Assembly (NCBI GenBank): GCA_965153455.1
Contig: OZ234496.1
Span: 4,659,207-4,723,206, forward strand
DNA: 64,000 nt
Origin: Sphagnum compactum
Lineage: Eukaryota > Bryophyta > Sphagnopsida > Sphagnales
Direction of reading: 5' to 3'
Part shown: in pieces, positions 38,801-50,886 of the stretch
Position numbering within the stretch: the stretch's first letter is position 1
Layout: every line of letters begins with the position of its first letter
The notes under the pieces: generated by a model
The model's input: the letters and a program-made list of their open reading frames with translations, nothing else
Databases searched by the model: none
What the model was told of the DNA's origin: nothing
Position numbers and translations under genes: made by a program

Positions 38801-40380
38801 AGAATGGTTCATTATTATCAACACATGTACAACAAAATATAAAATTATTTTGAATGATATCTCATACATCCAAATCAAAATTTGACTCACATGTAACAAC
38901 ATAAGAATCCAAGCCCAAAAAACACAATGCAAATCACACAAATTCAATTTTTAAAAAACTTACATAAATAATTGAAAACAAGTACAACTAAACATGTGTG
39001 TTTTGAAATCTTAAAAGATCAAAAGTGATTTGAATCACACCAGTTGAAATGATATCCCACACACTAAATATTGAAAATTGTGTTCACAATAGAACAAGTT
39101 TCAAGCTTACTTACCTCAATTTATTTATTATAATTAGGATGTAGACATGTACCCAATAGAAAACTCCTAACAATAGTCATGCATTCATTCTTATGTCGCC
39201 ACATACAACCATCATTGTCAAAACACATGTAACACATAATACAAAAATAGCTTGAATAGTATAACACATCCAAATTGCCTCTCTATCTAGGTCAAGTCCT
39301 CCTAAGCCATATAGCATTGTAATAAATATCATATCAAAATCCACCATGAATGAACATTTTGGTTTTAAGGTGGAAAGACCAAAAAGGTCGATACAAAATA
39401 TGAATTCCATCATTAGTCTTCTAGGTGCATTCCAATGTTGGGTAATTCATAGGAATCAAGTGAAAACCATCTCAATTTTCAAGGTGGTTCTCACCTTAAA
39501 TTTCATGGATTATCATTTTTTTTCACACAAAGCCTGAAATTTGAGTTTCTTGGTTCTCACTAAGTTGAGAACCAAACATCATGAGAATTGATCATGTTCT
39601 CTTTGTTCAAAAAACTTGATATCTTGGGAAGGTATTGGGTTTAAAATACCATTCCCACTTCTCACCCTTGTATATAAGAAAAACAACTTAAAAAATACGT
39701 CAAATGTCAAGTGAATGTTAAGAAAAAACTAGTTTCAATGATTTTTTAAAAATAATTGATACCCAAGTTCTCATATGGGCTGAACCTAGGTCTAGTTTTC
39801 AACGCAATAAGTAGTAGACTTTTCCATAAAATAAATTAAAAAAATCATAAAATCATAAAAAGGATAAGATTTCTAAAACCTAGTGAAAAAAATATAATGG
39901 ACTTAAATAGGATGCAATCGAAATTCAAGCTCTAAATTTCATCCTATTTATCTTTTCTTAATCGCTTTGAACTAATCAATATTGTTCAATGGCAATGCTG
40001 GTTGTACTACAACTATAAATGTTTTCAAACCATGTGCATTAAATCCTAAGTTTCAACATTTTATTCACATTTTTTTTTTTACATGTTACTTACAACAATG
40101 AACTTAGAGCTTGAAAGAGGGTTTACGGATGAAAAAAGGGCACCAAATAAGTCAAAGCAAGTTCACTTTATGAAAATTTTTAATATGTAGGATTTTTTTT
40201 GGAAAAAATTCAGAATTGAATTTATGAAAACCAATTTTGAAAATTGATTGTTCTAAAATGAATGAAAATTGAGTAACTTGAAAACTGAATTATAACATAT
40301 ATTTAAAGAGATTGAGAACTAGGTTGATTTTCTCCAACATTAAAGTTTTAAAAAATTAAAAATTCGACCTAATTCTCACA
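35840..40380 (+). repeat. Dispersed repeat family, copy C (most complete)
   Basis: Collinear with reverse-complemented copy B over its length and with copy A except for A's deletion. It contains two diverged direct internal segments (about 36040-36260 and 38255-38480), both with a version of gaagttggtgaagtg...cagcacttggaaatga, about 2.2 kb apart. This could reflect decayed terminal repeats of an old element, but no reverse transcriptase, integrase, protease or transposase motif is readable. Confidence 0.7.
36853..37040 (+). repeat. 53-bp tandem repeat, about three units
   Basis: The motif aaatttaacaatttaatgca starts at 36906, 36959 and 37012, an exact 53-bp period. Copy B has only one such unit at the matching place, so the expansion is private to copy C. 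Confidence 0.8.
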
Positions 40381-42660
40381 TAGAAGCATAAAGAACCAAA
40401 ATCCACAATTCTCAAAAACAGTGAAAACTGCCTACCAGTGGAACATTCCTTCCATTCTTCAACCAAATGTGAATCATCCTAAAAAATAACTTAGGTTACT
40501 TCCTACTGTTTAACTACATGAATAGACATTTAAGCCTATCATGTGCATAGAAAGAAGAAAACATTTTTCAACCAACACTTGTCCAATGGGGTGTGAATCA
40601 TCGTATATGCCAATCTCTAAAACACTGATTACGATTAAACAGTGAACATAACAATGAATATCCTTTCTTTGGATATAAAGCCAAAAGATGATATTTTTCC
40701 AATATTCACAAACATTCTTCCTTGCAAACTTTCATGATCATGTTTTTGCAACAATTGGATATAGATGGAATTTTTCCTCAACAAATCATTGATGTCTTTG
40801 GCATAGTTCTAAGCCCACAAAAATTGATATTCTTACTCGGTTAACTTGCAATAAGGGTATTCTTGTTGGCTCCTAGTTATAAAATGTATGGTGATTTCTC
40901 CTGATTACCAGGTGTATTAAGAGTCTTTCATTGAAATTCCATAACATTGTTTGTTGACCTACTCGAAAGTTACTCCCAAATGGACTGCATTCTTCTAAGT
41001 TTCGAAAAGATGAGAGGCCTTTCAAGACATTTTCTGTTCCTAGCCTTGAAGTCATTATTCTTGGTGAAATTATTGTTAAGGCTTAGAAAGATGATATTTC
41101 CATTACTCAGAAGACTCATGATGGTTATTTCTTCTTTTCCTAGACAACTAGTGGACATTTTATGAAATTTCAATTTTTACTTTTTATGAACTAAAAGATG
41201 ATGCTTCAACTTTGATAAGGAGTACTCTAGTTCTAAGATTGTTCATCAAAGCTAAACCTCTATTTTTGAGGTGGGCATGGCCATCTAATGGGCCATTAAC
41301 AAACATAGGAACTCTTGTGTAGCAAGCAAGGTAGTATTGATCGCAATTTTAGATCCAAAAGTGCTACTTGAATTTTTTTTGGCATGAATGATGACCCCAT
41401 CAAATGGTGTCTTCTTCCACCTTTTTATTTCTTTGATTCATGATTCATTCTTTGATGTGGCTGCAGGTGCTACCTTCTCCCATGGGATTTCTCCTCATGA
41501 AGGTGTAGGTACATGTGTAGGTGTTGATTCACCCTTGTTCATATAGGCATTCATGTTCTTGAGCAAGGTCTAATGTTAGAGGTTAAAGGTAACACACGAA
41601 ATGTTAAATTTGCACTTGGAGACTTTCATCTCATCTAAAGAAGCATATGTTGGTGTCAGTTTGGGCACCCATGTGTTAAAACAATTCTTTTTGAAGTGTC
41701 AAGGCATTTTGACACCTTACCTTTTGTCTTCCAAGTTTTCTGCATGGGGAGAATAAAAAAATTTAGCAATTTGAAAACTGGTAAGTTAGTAAAAAGATGA
41801 GGTGTTGAGGCAAAACAGGAAGGAGAGAACAAATAGGTAAGCAAAAAATCTTGTGGTATTTAAAAACCTTTCTTAGGACGTTCGATACAATCACCCAAGC
41901 TAGAATTACCAGGGAAATTTCCTAGTTCTTGAGGTAGCAGAAATGACTATCTACTTTTAGGCTTGCTGGGGGTTTTCCCAGCAGTCTGGCAACAGGGAAA
42001 TTTCCTCATTTCTTCGAGGTGGGAGAAGAGAGTATCTTTGGACACCAGCAGGGATTCCAACACTCGCGGTACCTCAAGGAAAATAAGGAAATTTCCCCAT
42101 TTCTTAAGGTGGGAGAAGAGACTCTCAAAGGAAAATAGGGGAATTTTCACATTTTTTGAGGTGGGAGAACAGACTATCATCACGACTTTCAACACCTATG
42201 GTACCTTCCACTTGTTGACAAATACCTCAAATGGAAAAAAGAGAAATTTTGGCATGTCTTGAGGTGGGAGAAGAGTCAAGAGACTATCTATGGACACCAG
42301 GATTTTCAACACTTATAGTACCTTCCACTTGTTGACAAATACCTCAAATCATGGGAGGGTCTGAAGATAGACATTCCTCATTCAAAGATTGTTGTCTTTT
42401 TATTAGGATAATAAAACGGGCATGAGGACATGAAACACTTTTGCATTGTATTCTTATATCCAAAGCTAACCACAGTGGTTAGAAATATATTACTAAGCTC
42501 CACATGCCATCTATCCACCTACCCAATGACAAATTGAATTTTTCATTTGTGCCGTTAAAAAAAATGAAAAAATCAAATTAAAAATATTCTGAAATTTCAA
42601 ACATATCAACGAAAATTTCCCCAAATTTTTAACAAGGAAACTTCGAATTAATATGTGTTG
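40381..42660. other. AT-rich intergenic sequence with a small minisatellite
   Basis: No gene recognised. About 41985-42350 repeats an irregular unit built on gaggtgggagaagagactatc, with spacers containing ggaaatttcc and ccttccacttgttgac. The open frames there follow the repeat and are not treated as genes. Confidence 0.5.
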
Positions 42661-44290
42661 AATCTAACACCAACAAACGTAGGCTGTATACCAGTGTAAG
42701 TGCTGGTTCACCGAAGGCTTGAAAACATAGCTGAGTATACTTGGATGTAAAGTGACCAATTTTTTTAAGTTATTAAAAAAGTGCTAGCCTCTAGGGAGGC
42801 ACACTTTTGCTCTCTGAGAAGGCATACACTAGCATCTTGCACTGCCGCTGTGTCCTTGGTGAAAAAGAGGGTGCACTCCTTAATGTGTGCCGGACAATAT
42901 AGAGACAAAGAATGTGTAACTTGCATCTTGCATGCGGTCTTGGCAAAAAAAGAGGGTGCACTCGTTCATGTGTGCCGGGCAAGAGAGGGGTATTTACCTT
43001 GTTTCCTTGAAGGTAATTTTGAAAAAAAAGTTTTAAAAAACAATAAAAGTAGTATTCTAATGTCATGGAGGTGCCAAAAGTAGTTATACACAAGAAGTAA
43101 GCGAGTGTTGGGCAGTTTTTGCCTTTTATGAAGAACCTTCAGTTTCAGTTCTTGTAGAATGAATCGGATCCCCATATTGATTCAAAAAAATGGACCCCTG
43201 GGTCTGGTTCTGGTCTGTTTCTCAAAATGAAATAAAATTCAGGTTTCTGTTCCAATTTCAGCTTGGCAAATCAGACCTGGTTATGGTTCTGGATAACTTG
43301 GTCTGAAATCAGTGGTTAATTGCCAATTAACTCTGGTTCTACACCATTTTTTCCCCAAAAGAAATATTTCTCAAAAATTGTGGTTGTGGTTCTAGAATTG
43401 GGTCTTGGTTCCAGTTCAGGATCTAGTATCAGGTCCAATTAGAAACCTGGTTCCAGTTCTAGAACCAGGTCTGGGTTCCAGTTTTCATCCCAGAACTGAG
43501 TCCGGTTTTCAACTTTCCAAAAATCAGACCTGGTTCCAATTTCTGGCTAATCGGAACCAGGTTCTAACCAGCCAAACTGGGTAATCACCCAACACTAAAG
43601 TAAACCCACCTTTGGCACCTAAATATTGCCCATATCCAATTTTTTTTTTTTTTTTTAGGGTGGTGAGTATCACATTGTCAGGTCATTGCATTTTAGCCAG
43701 TAAAGCCAGCTGACTGTAGAAAAAAAATTAGGTGTGTAGCCTTAAAGCTATGCTTAATTTGTCTACTGGGCTCATTCAATGTTTTTGATTTATAAAACGA
43801 TTTATCCCTCATACTTAAGAGCTGCTCCACCCTGGTAGCCCACACCAGCATTTCTTTTCAAAAAGTTGAAAAAGAAAGAAAGAAGCAAAACCCAGTATAT
43901 AAAAAAGCAGGGATGGGAGCCCATCCACAAGAACTACAAGGCAAATAAAAGCACCAAAACACAACCCAGTAAAGAACATAACAATCAAGACACCACTAAT
44001 ACACAAATAAAATAGAAGACTCTAAACTAGAAAACACTGCTTGTGAGAGAGAGAAGGGTCCTTCACTCTGAGTTTGGAATGATAGAATACTAATATGTTG
44101 AATACCAAAGTTGCACACTGCTTGAGAGAGAGAGAGAAGCCTCCTTCACTCCCAATACCGAATGATAGATTATTAATATGTTGAATATGGAAGTTGAAGA
44201 GCACCACACATGAAAAGGGGCATAATATGAAAATAAAAATGTATCCTTCAAAAATCGTATTCAATTGCAAACCACTCCATTATGCAATTT
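42661..44290 (+). repeat. Second copy of the 33.1-35.6 kb repeat block
   Basis: The order is the same: a degenerate ggttctggttcc region, the ttgcccatatccaatt landmark, a stretch rich in agggatgggagcccatccac, then GA-rich minisatellite (44040-44215). The unit is present once rather than twice. At the start, 42840-43000 holds two units around gagggtgcactc that also occur once near 17880. Confidence 0.7.
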
Positions 44291-45376
44291 GAGCACCCAA
44301 TTAGGGCCACATTGAACCAGCACCCACTGACATGCACCATGAAGGATGGATGGTAAGTGATAAGGAAACAGTTCTCTGTTGGGTTTCAGTTCCCTTGCTC
44401 ACCATGGTGGTTAGCTCAGTTCCTTTTTTTCCCACTGCCTATCTACTAACAACCCACAAGCAGGTTGTTAGTAGGCAGGCAGTCAAAATGGGCCTTCCTA
44501 CTTGCCTTGGTAGTTATCTGATTTGTTACATATGTACCTATATGTGACACCTATTTCCTAGAGAATTGGTTACCAAGGTGAAACCAAATATGTATTAACT
44601 CAGTTCAGGTTCATCCACAACTGAGTAATATCAGGCATCCAGTGGATGGTGCGCTGGTGGGTGCCGGTTGACTGTGCCCCCCCCCCCCCAACCCCCAATC
44701 AGAGAGCTGGACAGGAGGGTTCCTCTTCTGGCTCCAACAGGAGACTGAGTTTTCTGCACTGCTGTGCATTTTTTCCTTTCGATCTGCTCTTTCATGTGTG
44801 TTTGATGGTTCTATTGTTATCGTGTTAGCTACCAAAGTCATTTGCCGCTGCTGCTTTCTTGTGTTCAAAATTTTGGTGGTGCTTTTGGGAGTTGCTATGC
44901 GAGTATCGGACCCTTGGAAGTCTCTTCCTTCCCTTCACCGCTGAGTTTGTTTCGTGTTTTTTTTAGAGCTTTAAATGTTTTGGATCAGCATTCAATAGAG
45001 TCTAGCAAGCACCTCTTTTCCTCCTCCTTAACCATTATAATTTAAGAGCTATCCTTCACTAGCTAGGTCTCAATATGAACTTGCTGTAGAGTTGTGAAGC
45101 TTGATGGAAATCGAGCTCTGCGTTTGAATGTGGGTGGAAAGAGTCGTGTGTGTAGTGGTACTGAGCTAAGAGTGCAAGGAAACTAGTTAGGGCAGCTATT
45201 CCTAGAGAAAGGTCTCTTTCCTTTTGGTTGAAGGTGACAGGCTGATGTACACGTGGTGAGAATTGCGAAGGACTATGGTCGACAGTCTACCCTGAAATCC
45301 GTGTGGATCATCCATCAAGCATAAGTTATCTATTGTTGTTCAGGTTTCAACTTAGAAGCTTTTCGGCTTGTTGATC
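44291..45376 (+). promoter_or_regulatory. Roco-2 upstream/leader region
   Basis: Homologous to 17031-18560 but with a single copy of the 0.3-kb module. It contains a C-rich run near 44680-44690. The final 350 bp are close to identical to those before Roco-1, which suggests a conserved promoter and 5' UTR, or recent duplication. No individual promoter element is assigned. Confidence 0.5.
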
Positions 45377-48300
45377 ATGGCAGACATAATTGTCATTGAT
45401 GTTGTCCAAGAAGTTTCGAGAATCCTTACAGCTAGCGATGTCGTGGTGGAAGAGTTTGTAATTAATATTGGTACATTTTTTCCTACTGGGAAAGATGACA
45501 CTAGGATTATCTTTTTGCGAATGAAATATCATCAATGCAAAGCTGATTCTAGCGAAGGCCGGCTTGAGGAACCACAAGTTGATGGAGATGTTCAACGCAC
45601 GTGGAGTCTTTCAGGGGGGGATGTTCTGAAGGAATTGGTGTCTATAGTCCTCGAGAGCACTAATGTGAAGGCCATTGAGGTGCACAGCTATCGTGGACCA
45701 AATACCCATGATGTTATTGAGCAGTTTTTGCGAGGTCTCTGCACCAATCATACCATAGTGAGTGCTAGTTTTCATATAGGATTTCGTGGAAACACGGCGA
45801 TTGATCTGGCGATTGATATGTTGGACAAATCTGCGGATATGCTTTGTCATAATACAGGCCTCAAACGTTTCAGTCTCCAGCTACCCAATATGGAAGGTAG
45901 AAAGAAGCATTTCGGTTTTGGCAAGGCACTCAAGATGAATCACACCCTTGAACATCTTTCCCTTTTTTTATTCCAGAGTCCTGCGGAATTAGATTTGGAA
46001 GAACTTGTCCAACCATTGATTGTGGACGAAAATGGGCACCAAGCCAACTCTACACTCACCTCTCTTGAAGTTCGGGGACTTTCTGCTGTGAGCTCAGTTG
46101 GTGCTACCTTTGCAAGGATGCTTCGGAAGAATTCTTCCATAAAGCATCTTAATTTGGCAAACTCTCTAACGATTGAATCAGATGTTCAAGAACTGATACA
46201 ATCACTTGTCAAAAACCATTCCCTGGAAACCTTAAACCTAAATAGTTGTGACAGTGTAACAGGCTCTGTGTTTCCTGCCATCATGGATGTTCTACTGGTC
46301 AATATCACCTTGAAAGATATAGAATTGCGTGGAACTCCTTTAGAAAAGGAGGGCAAGGATTCGGCCATCAAGGAACAACTACGAAAAAATAAGATGTACA
46401 AGAAGTTACATCTCAAGGAGCTGGAAATGGCCGAGCCAACATCTGCAAGAGTAATTTTTTGCGGCTTTCCATATGCTGGTATGTCTTAAATCTCTCTTGG
46501 TTGAACTAGAGGACATCAATGTGTTTGTGTTTCAAACTTTGTCGTTGCCTGAATCATGTTGTCACATGAAAATTATAATTTATGACTGATTCATAGTAGA
46601 ATCTTATTTTTGCATCTTCTGTTCCTGGCACATGAATGCACCTGTTTATTGTGGAATTATGTAGGCAAAACAACCTTGCGAAAGTCGGTGGTCCGTTCCA
46701 TTGAACGCAGAAGCACGATCAACAAGAGCATTCTCAATCCCTGCAAAGACTTCATGATGAAGAAGATTGATGGGGGTCAACGGCTAATCCAAGGAGGCAA
46801 ACAACTTACACACCGCACACGTGGAATTGAGGTACATAGCTTGAAAAGTAGTGAAGGGATTAGATGGTCTATCTGGGACATGGGGGGTCAAGAAGAGTTT
46901 CATGGGTTCCATTATTTCATGCTTCCTGATCTAAGCGACACAGGTAACCCATCCTTGTTCCTTCTAGTTTGTAGTCCATATGTATTGAGAGGTCAGGGAT
47001 CCCCTTCAAAGGAGAAGCTTAAACTACCCATACACATTCACAAAGAGTTGGAGTATTGGCTTCGATTCATTGCTTCCAAAAGTCGAAGTACAATTTCCTT
47101 CAAACCAAAGGTGATCGTGGTCTTGACTCATTCCGACAAAGTTGATGGGCTTGTTGCTCGAGCACAGGAGAGTGTCACAAGTTTGAAAGAGCAATTTGCA
47201 GAATTGCTAGATGTGTTGTCAGAACCAATTGCTGTTGATGCCTTTTCTACTGAATCAGCTAGCAATGTGGCTAGTGTTATTGAAGACAACATTGTAACTC
47301 TTCTCAAAGCATTGCCACCTGTGTATAAGGTGTGCAGTGATGTGAGATCAGCCTTGAAGGGTTGGATGGTGAGAAATCCAAAAAGTCCGATGATGAATTG
47401 GGAAACCTTTTCAGACCTGTGCCAGGAAGCAGATTTACCAGGGTTGGTCAAAGCAACTGCTGAAGACAATGTGATAGAAGCAAGGCGAAAAGCAGTGGCA
47501 ACAAGCATGCACAATTCGGGAGATGTCATCTACTTTGAAGATCTTGACTTTCTAGTTGTGGATCTGGATTGGTTTTGCCATCGGGTGATTGGTCACCTGA
47601 TCAAGCTAAGTGATGATCGCAGTAAACTGGCTACCGCAACAAACCCAGATGGTTTCACATCAAGGGCATACTTGGAAAACATTTTGGTTGATTCACTGAA
47701 ATCTTCTCGTGAGCTTGGTTATGGTGGATGTGCCTTGGATGTCACAGCACAGAATTTGGTGCACCTTATGTTGAGGTTAGAGTTGTGTTTTGAAGACAAA
47801 ACTAGGTCTCATGGTGATGGAAACTTGTTCATCCCAACAATTTTGGACGTTGGTCAAGCAGCAGGATCATGGAATTGGTCACCAAACAATCAGAACATGA
47901 ACTCCACCTACTTTGGAAGGAGGCTCCGATGTGATGACCCAATTTGCACCTTCATACCACAAGGTTTTTTTTGTCAACTGCAGGTACTTTTGTTACCATT
48001 CCTAGTCAATTGCATTGGAGAAACTTTGTGGCCAAACTAGTTGGGAGTGAAAACTTACATCCCAAGTAATCTAGAAGATTGATGGAAGACCGTATGTCGT
48101 GCATTATGGAAGCTGTCCATTTCAAGTAAATTTGATCCTACTTCATGTGATTTGGCATTTGATTTTGAGATTGTTATTTCTACAGGTAGTTTTGCACAAC
48201 AACTTCTTGAAGGTGGATAAGGAAATGAGAGCAGTGTACAAACCCAAAAAAGATTTCATTTATATAATGCTCAATGGAGTGGAAATTGTAATGGATTACA

Positions 48301-49646
48301 ATGCAAATGTGGGCACCCACATCGATGTGTTGGTATGCTCACATGAGAAGAGTTTTGATGAAGCTCTGGATATTGTTCATGGTCATATTATAGAAAAAAT
48401 TCGAGAACGCTGTGCTGCTGCAGATGGATGTCAAGGGGTTGCACTTGTGGAGGGAGTCATTCGTACAGAGTGCGTGAAACGGCGCATGTCTTTCAGGGAG
48501 CGACAAGACCAAGCAGTGCTTTTAGAAGAGTTGAAGCAAGCGGTTCTTTCTCATGGGACTGGCTACCAACACCCATGGGATGAGTTGAGAGAAGGGGAAA
48601 ATGTTATTCTTCATGTAGCTTGTGAATCTGCCATGAACCTTATGGGGACAAGAGAGAGAGAGGATGTGGTGCAAAGAGGATTGCAGGGTATAGTTGAGAT
48701 TGGTGGTGCCCATCAGGATCAGTCCGCTGTAATCTCAAGAGGATGGTTGCCGAGTTCAAGTTCTTCCAGCATATTAGGCTCCTACTTGAAGCCTCGGTCC
48801 AATAATCAGCGCATGACCATTTACACTCCAAGTGATCTATTGACCGGGACAAACAGGTTGCAAGGAGAGATACAAGAGCTTGATCGATCACCCCAGCATC
48901 AAGACAAACCAGTGGGTGAATTAGCATGTGAAATCCAGCAGCTATCAACTGTTGTTCATGATACACACAATCTCATGTATGATATGCACAAGCTTGTCAA
49001 AAATGATGTTTTGAGTGTTACCAGACTCATACGCGACTTGATCTTGAACTCCTCACAACGGCAAGCTCCACGCATTGTACTCTTCACCACACAAGATTCT
49101 AGTTTCAAACAAAAATTGATCACAAAACTGGTTCCAGGGATGAAAGCTCTTCAACTTCATCTACTTTGTGAATACAAGGGACAGGAGCACATAGTTGAAG
49201 GACAAGCTGGTTGTCAAGTGATCCTCCAAGACGAGAATTGGAAGAAAGTTCACGAGTTGGTGGTGGAGGGGTTGAAATGGGTTTTCTTGGCTGCCGAAGT
49301 GGGGGCACACATTGCAATGGGGCTTGGGAACATGGTTCCAAATCCTAATTTGGAATATGGAAAGGCTGTTGTTGCGCTTGGTGAAGGTGTGCTAAAAGAC
49401 CCACCAATAGACTTGGCCACTGTCAGCCGTGGAAAGCTTGTGAGGGATGAGGCGTCTGCCAGCAGAACAGCAGAGAGTACGTCTGCAGAGCAATGGTTGG
49501 TGAATTTTTTGAAAGATAAAGACATTTTAAATAAATTTGGGTTGCAGAGAGTGGTCTACAAGGACACAGGAGAATTGGGATGGATCTGTCGAAAACATTT
49601 TGACCAAGGCATGCGTGTTGGGGAACTGGATGGATTTCCATGTTAG
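45377..49646 (+). CDS. Roco-2: LRR-Roc-COR GTPase (TORNADO1-type), apparently intact
   Basis: Exons 45377-46478, 46665-47983 and 48186-49646 join in frame to 1294 codons including the TAG stop, about 1293 residues; Arabidopsis TORNADO1 is of similar size. Introns are 186 and 202 bp, GT-AG. Residues about 60-355 form RI-like leucine-rich repeats. Roc covers about 358-585: P-loop G363-T370 (GFPYAGKT, split by intron 1 within the Gly codon), switch I TRGIEV, switch II D439-Q443, G4 THSD 522-525. COR follows from about 590 (YFEDLDFLVVDLDWF near 658-671; FIPTILDVG near 757). The C-terminal region has LHLLCEYKGQEHIV and GLGNMVPNP. Roco proteins are GTP-switched dimerising scaffolds; plant TORNADO1 acts in tissue patterning. 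There is no kinase domain. Start ATG 45377 opens MADIIVIDVV as in Roco-1. Family assignment is firm; the job of this member is unknown. Confidence 0.9.
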
Positions 49647-49959
49647 GTAGGACTGTCCACTAGAGGCATTGAATCTTGGGGTTTCTGTCCAAATATGCCA
49701 TTTCTTAGAATGTAGACTCGTCTTCTGAGATCCCAGCTGTGCTGTTGGCTCTCCTTATAGCGGTCAGTTTGATGTGATTATTGTGCTCACGGAAGTCCAA
49801 CAAGGCCAGAGAAGAAGAGTTTCTTAGGCTGCAGTGCGTGGCAATAGAGGAGCAAGCCCGGCAGGTGGGAAGAGGAATCCAAAAGGTTGAAGCAGTCAGA
49901 CATTTCCAGAGCCGAACACAGATGTTGAGGAGCAGTAGGAGCAAGAGGAGAAGGTGACT

Positions 49960-50342
49960 ACAGAAAGCAGACAAAGTTTGAAGCTAAACTCAGAGAGGAT
50001 GCAGAGTTGGAAGCTGTCAACAAGAGGAAGGGGGCGGAGCTTGTAGCTGCAAACAAGAAGCAAGCGGAGTTTCAAGCTGCAAACAGGAAACAGGCAGAGG
50101 ATGAAGGTCACATTAGGAAGCAGGTGGAGCTTGAAGCTGCAAACAGGAAATGGGAAGCGGAAGAATCTCACACTAGGAAGCAAGCTGAATTGGAGATTGA
50201 ACGGAGGAAGCAGGCTGAGAATGAAGCTGCAGATAGGAGAAGACAGGCTGAGGAGGAGGAGGCTAAGAGCCAGAAAATGGCTGAGGAAGAAGCAGCTTAT
50301 CTTCACCAGGAGCAAGAGGCTGAGCTAGAAGCTAACCCTTAA
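49960..50342 (+). other. Coiled-coil segment of UBP-B with 10-11-residue repeats
   Basis: The frame ending at the TAA 50340-50342 consists of about eight units of 10-11 residues based on AANRKQAEDE, strongly charged and without helix breakers. It probably forms a long single helix or coiled coil. Because the DNA is itself repetitive, a second frame also stays open (50101-50328). The equivalent in UBP-C (about 60513-60862) has lost 14 bp near its end. A coil of this kind is not something I know from UBP15-19 proteins. Confidence 0.6.
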
Positions 50343-50589
50343 AAGAAACAGATGTTGGAAGCTCAACACAGAAATCAGGCAGAGGAACTAGCAAACCACA
50401 CTAAGAGTGTAGACAAGGCACAGCAGCAGCAGGGGGAAGTACCAAGCGCAGTGTAGCCTAAGAAGAAGCAGCAGATGCGTGCAGGTTGATATTTTTATTT
50501 TGTATGTGGGAAATCAAAAAAAATACGATGCAAGCAGTGGAAGTGGGTACATTACTGGTATGCATTTTTCTACCACACTGTGTTGATGT

Positions 50590-50886
50590 GGGCAGAGGTT
50601 GTCTGGAATGTCATCATGTGGGTTGGGATGTTGTGAGATCATACCCATGGCCTTGATTGATGTGTTTGGTTTGCTGGCGATGATATTACATGCGGTTCAT
50701 GAACTTATGATTTGGTTGTGTTTTGGGGATGTCCAGTTCTTAGAGCCTCTCTCGAATGTCATCATGTGGGTTAGCATATTGTGGGGTCATACCCATATGG
50801 CCTTGATGGGATTGGTTTGCTGATGATATATGCAGTTCATGAACGTACAATTTGGTTGTGTTTTTGGGGGATGTCCAGTTGTACAG
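50590..50886 (+). repeat. ~145-bp tandem repeat before the MYND exon of UBP-B
   Basis: Units begin near 50590, 50695 and 50840 and share ttggttgtgttttgggg and gatgtccagtt. The arrangement is the same as at 1-330 and 61130-61426, so it predates duplication of the unit. Confidence 0.7.
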
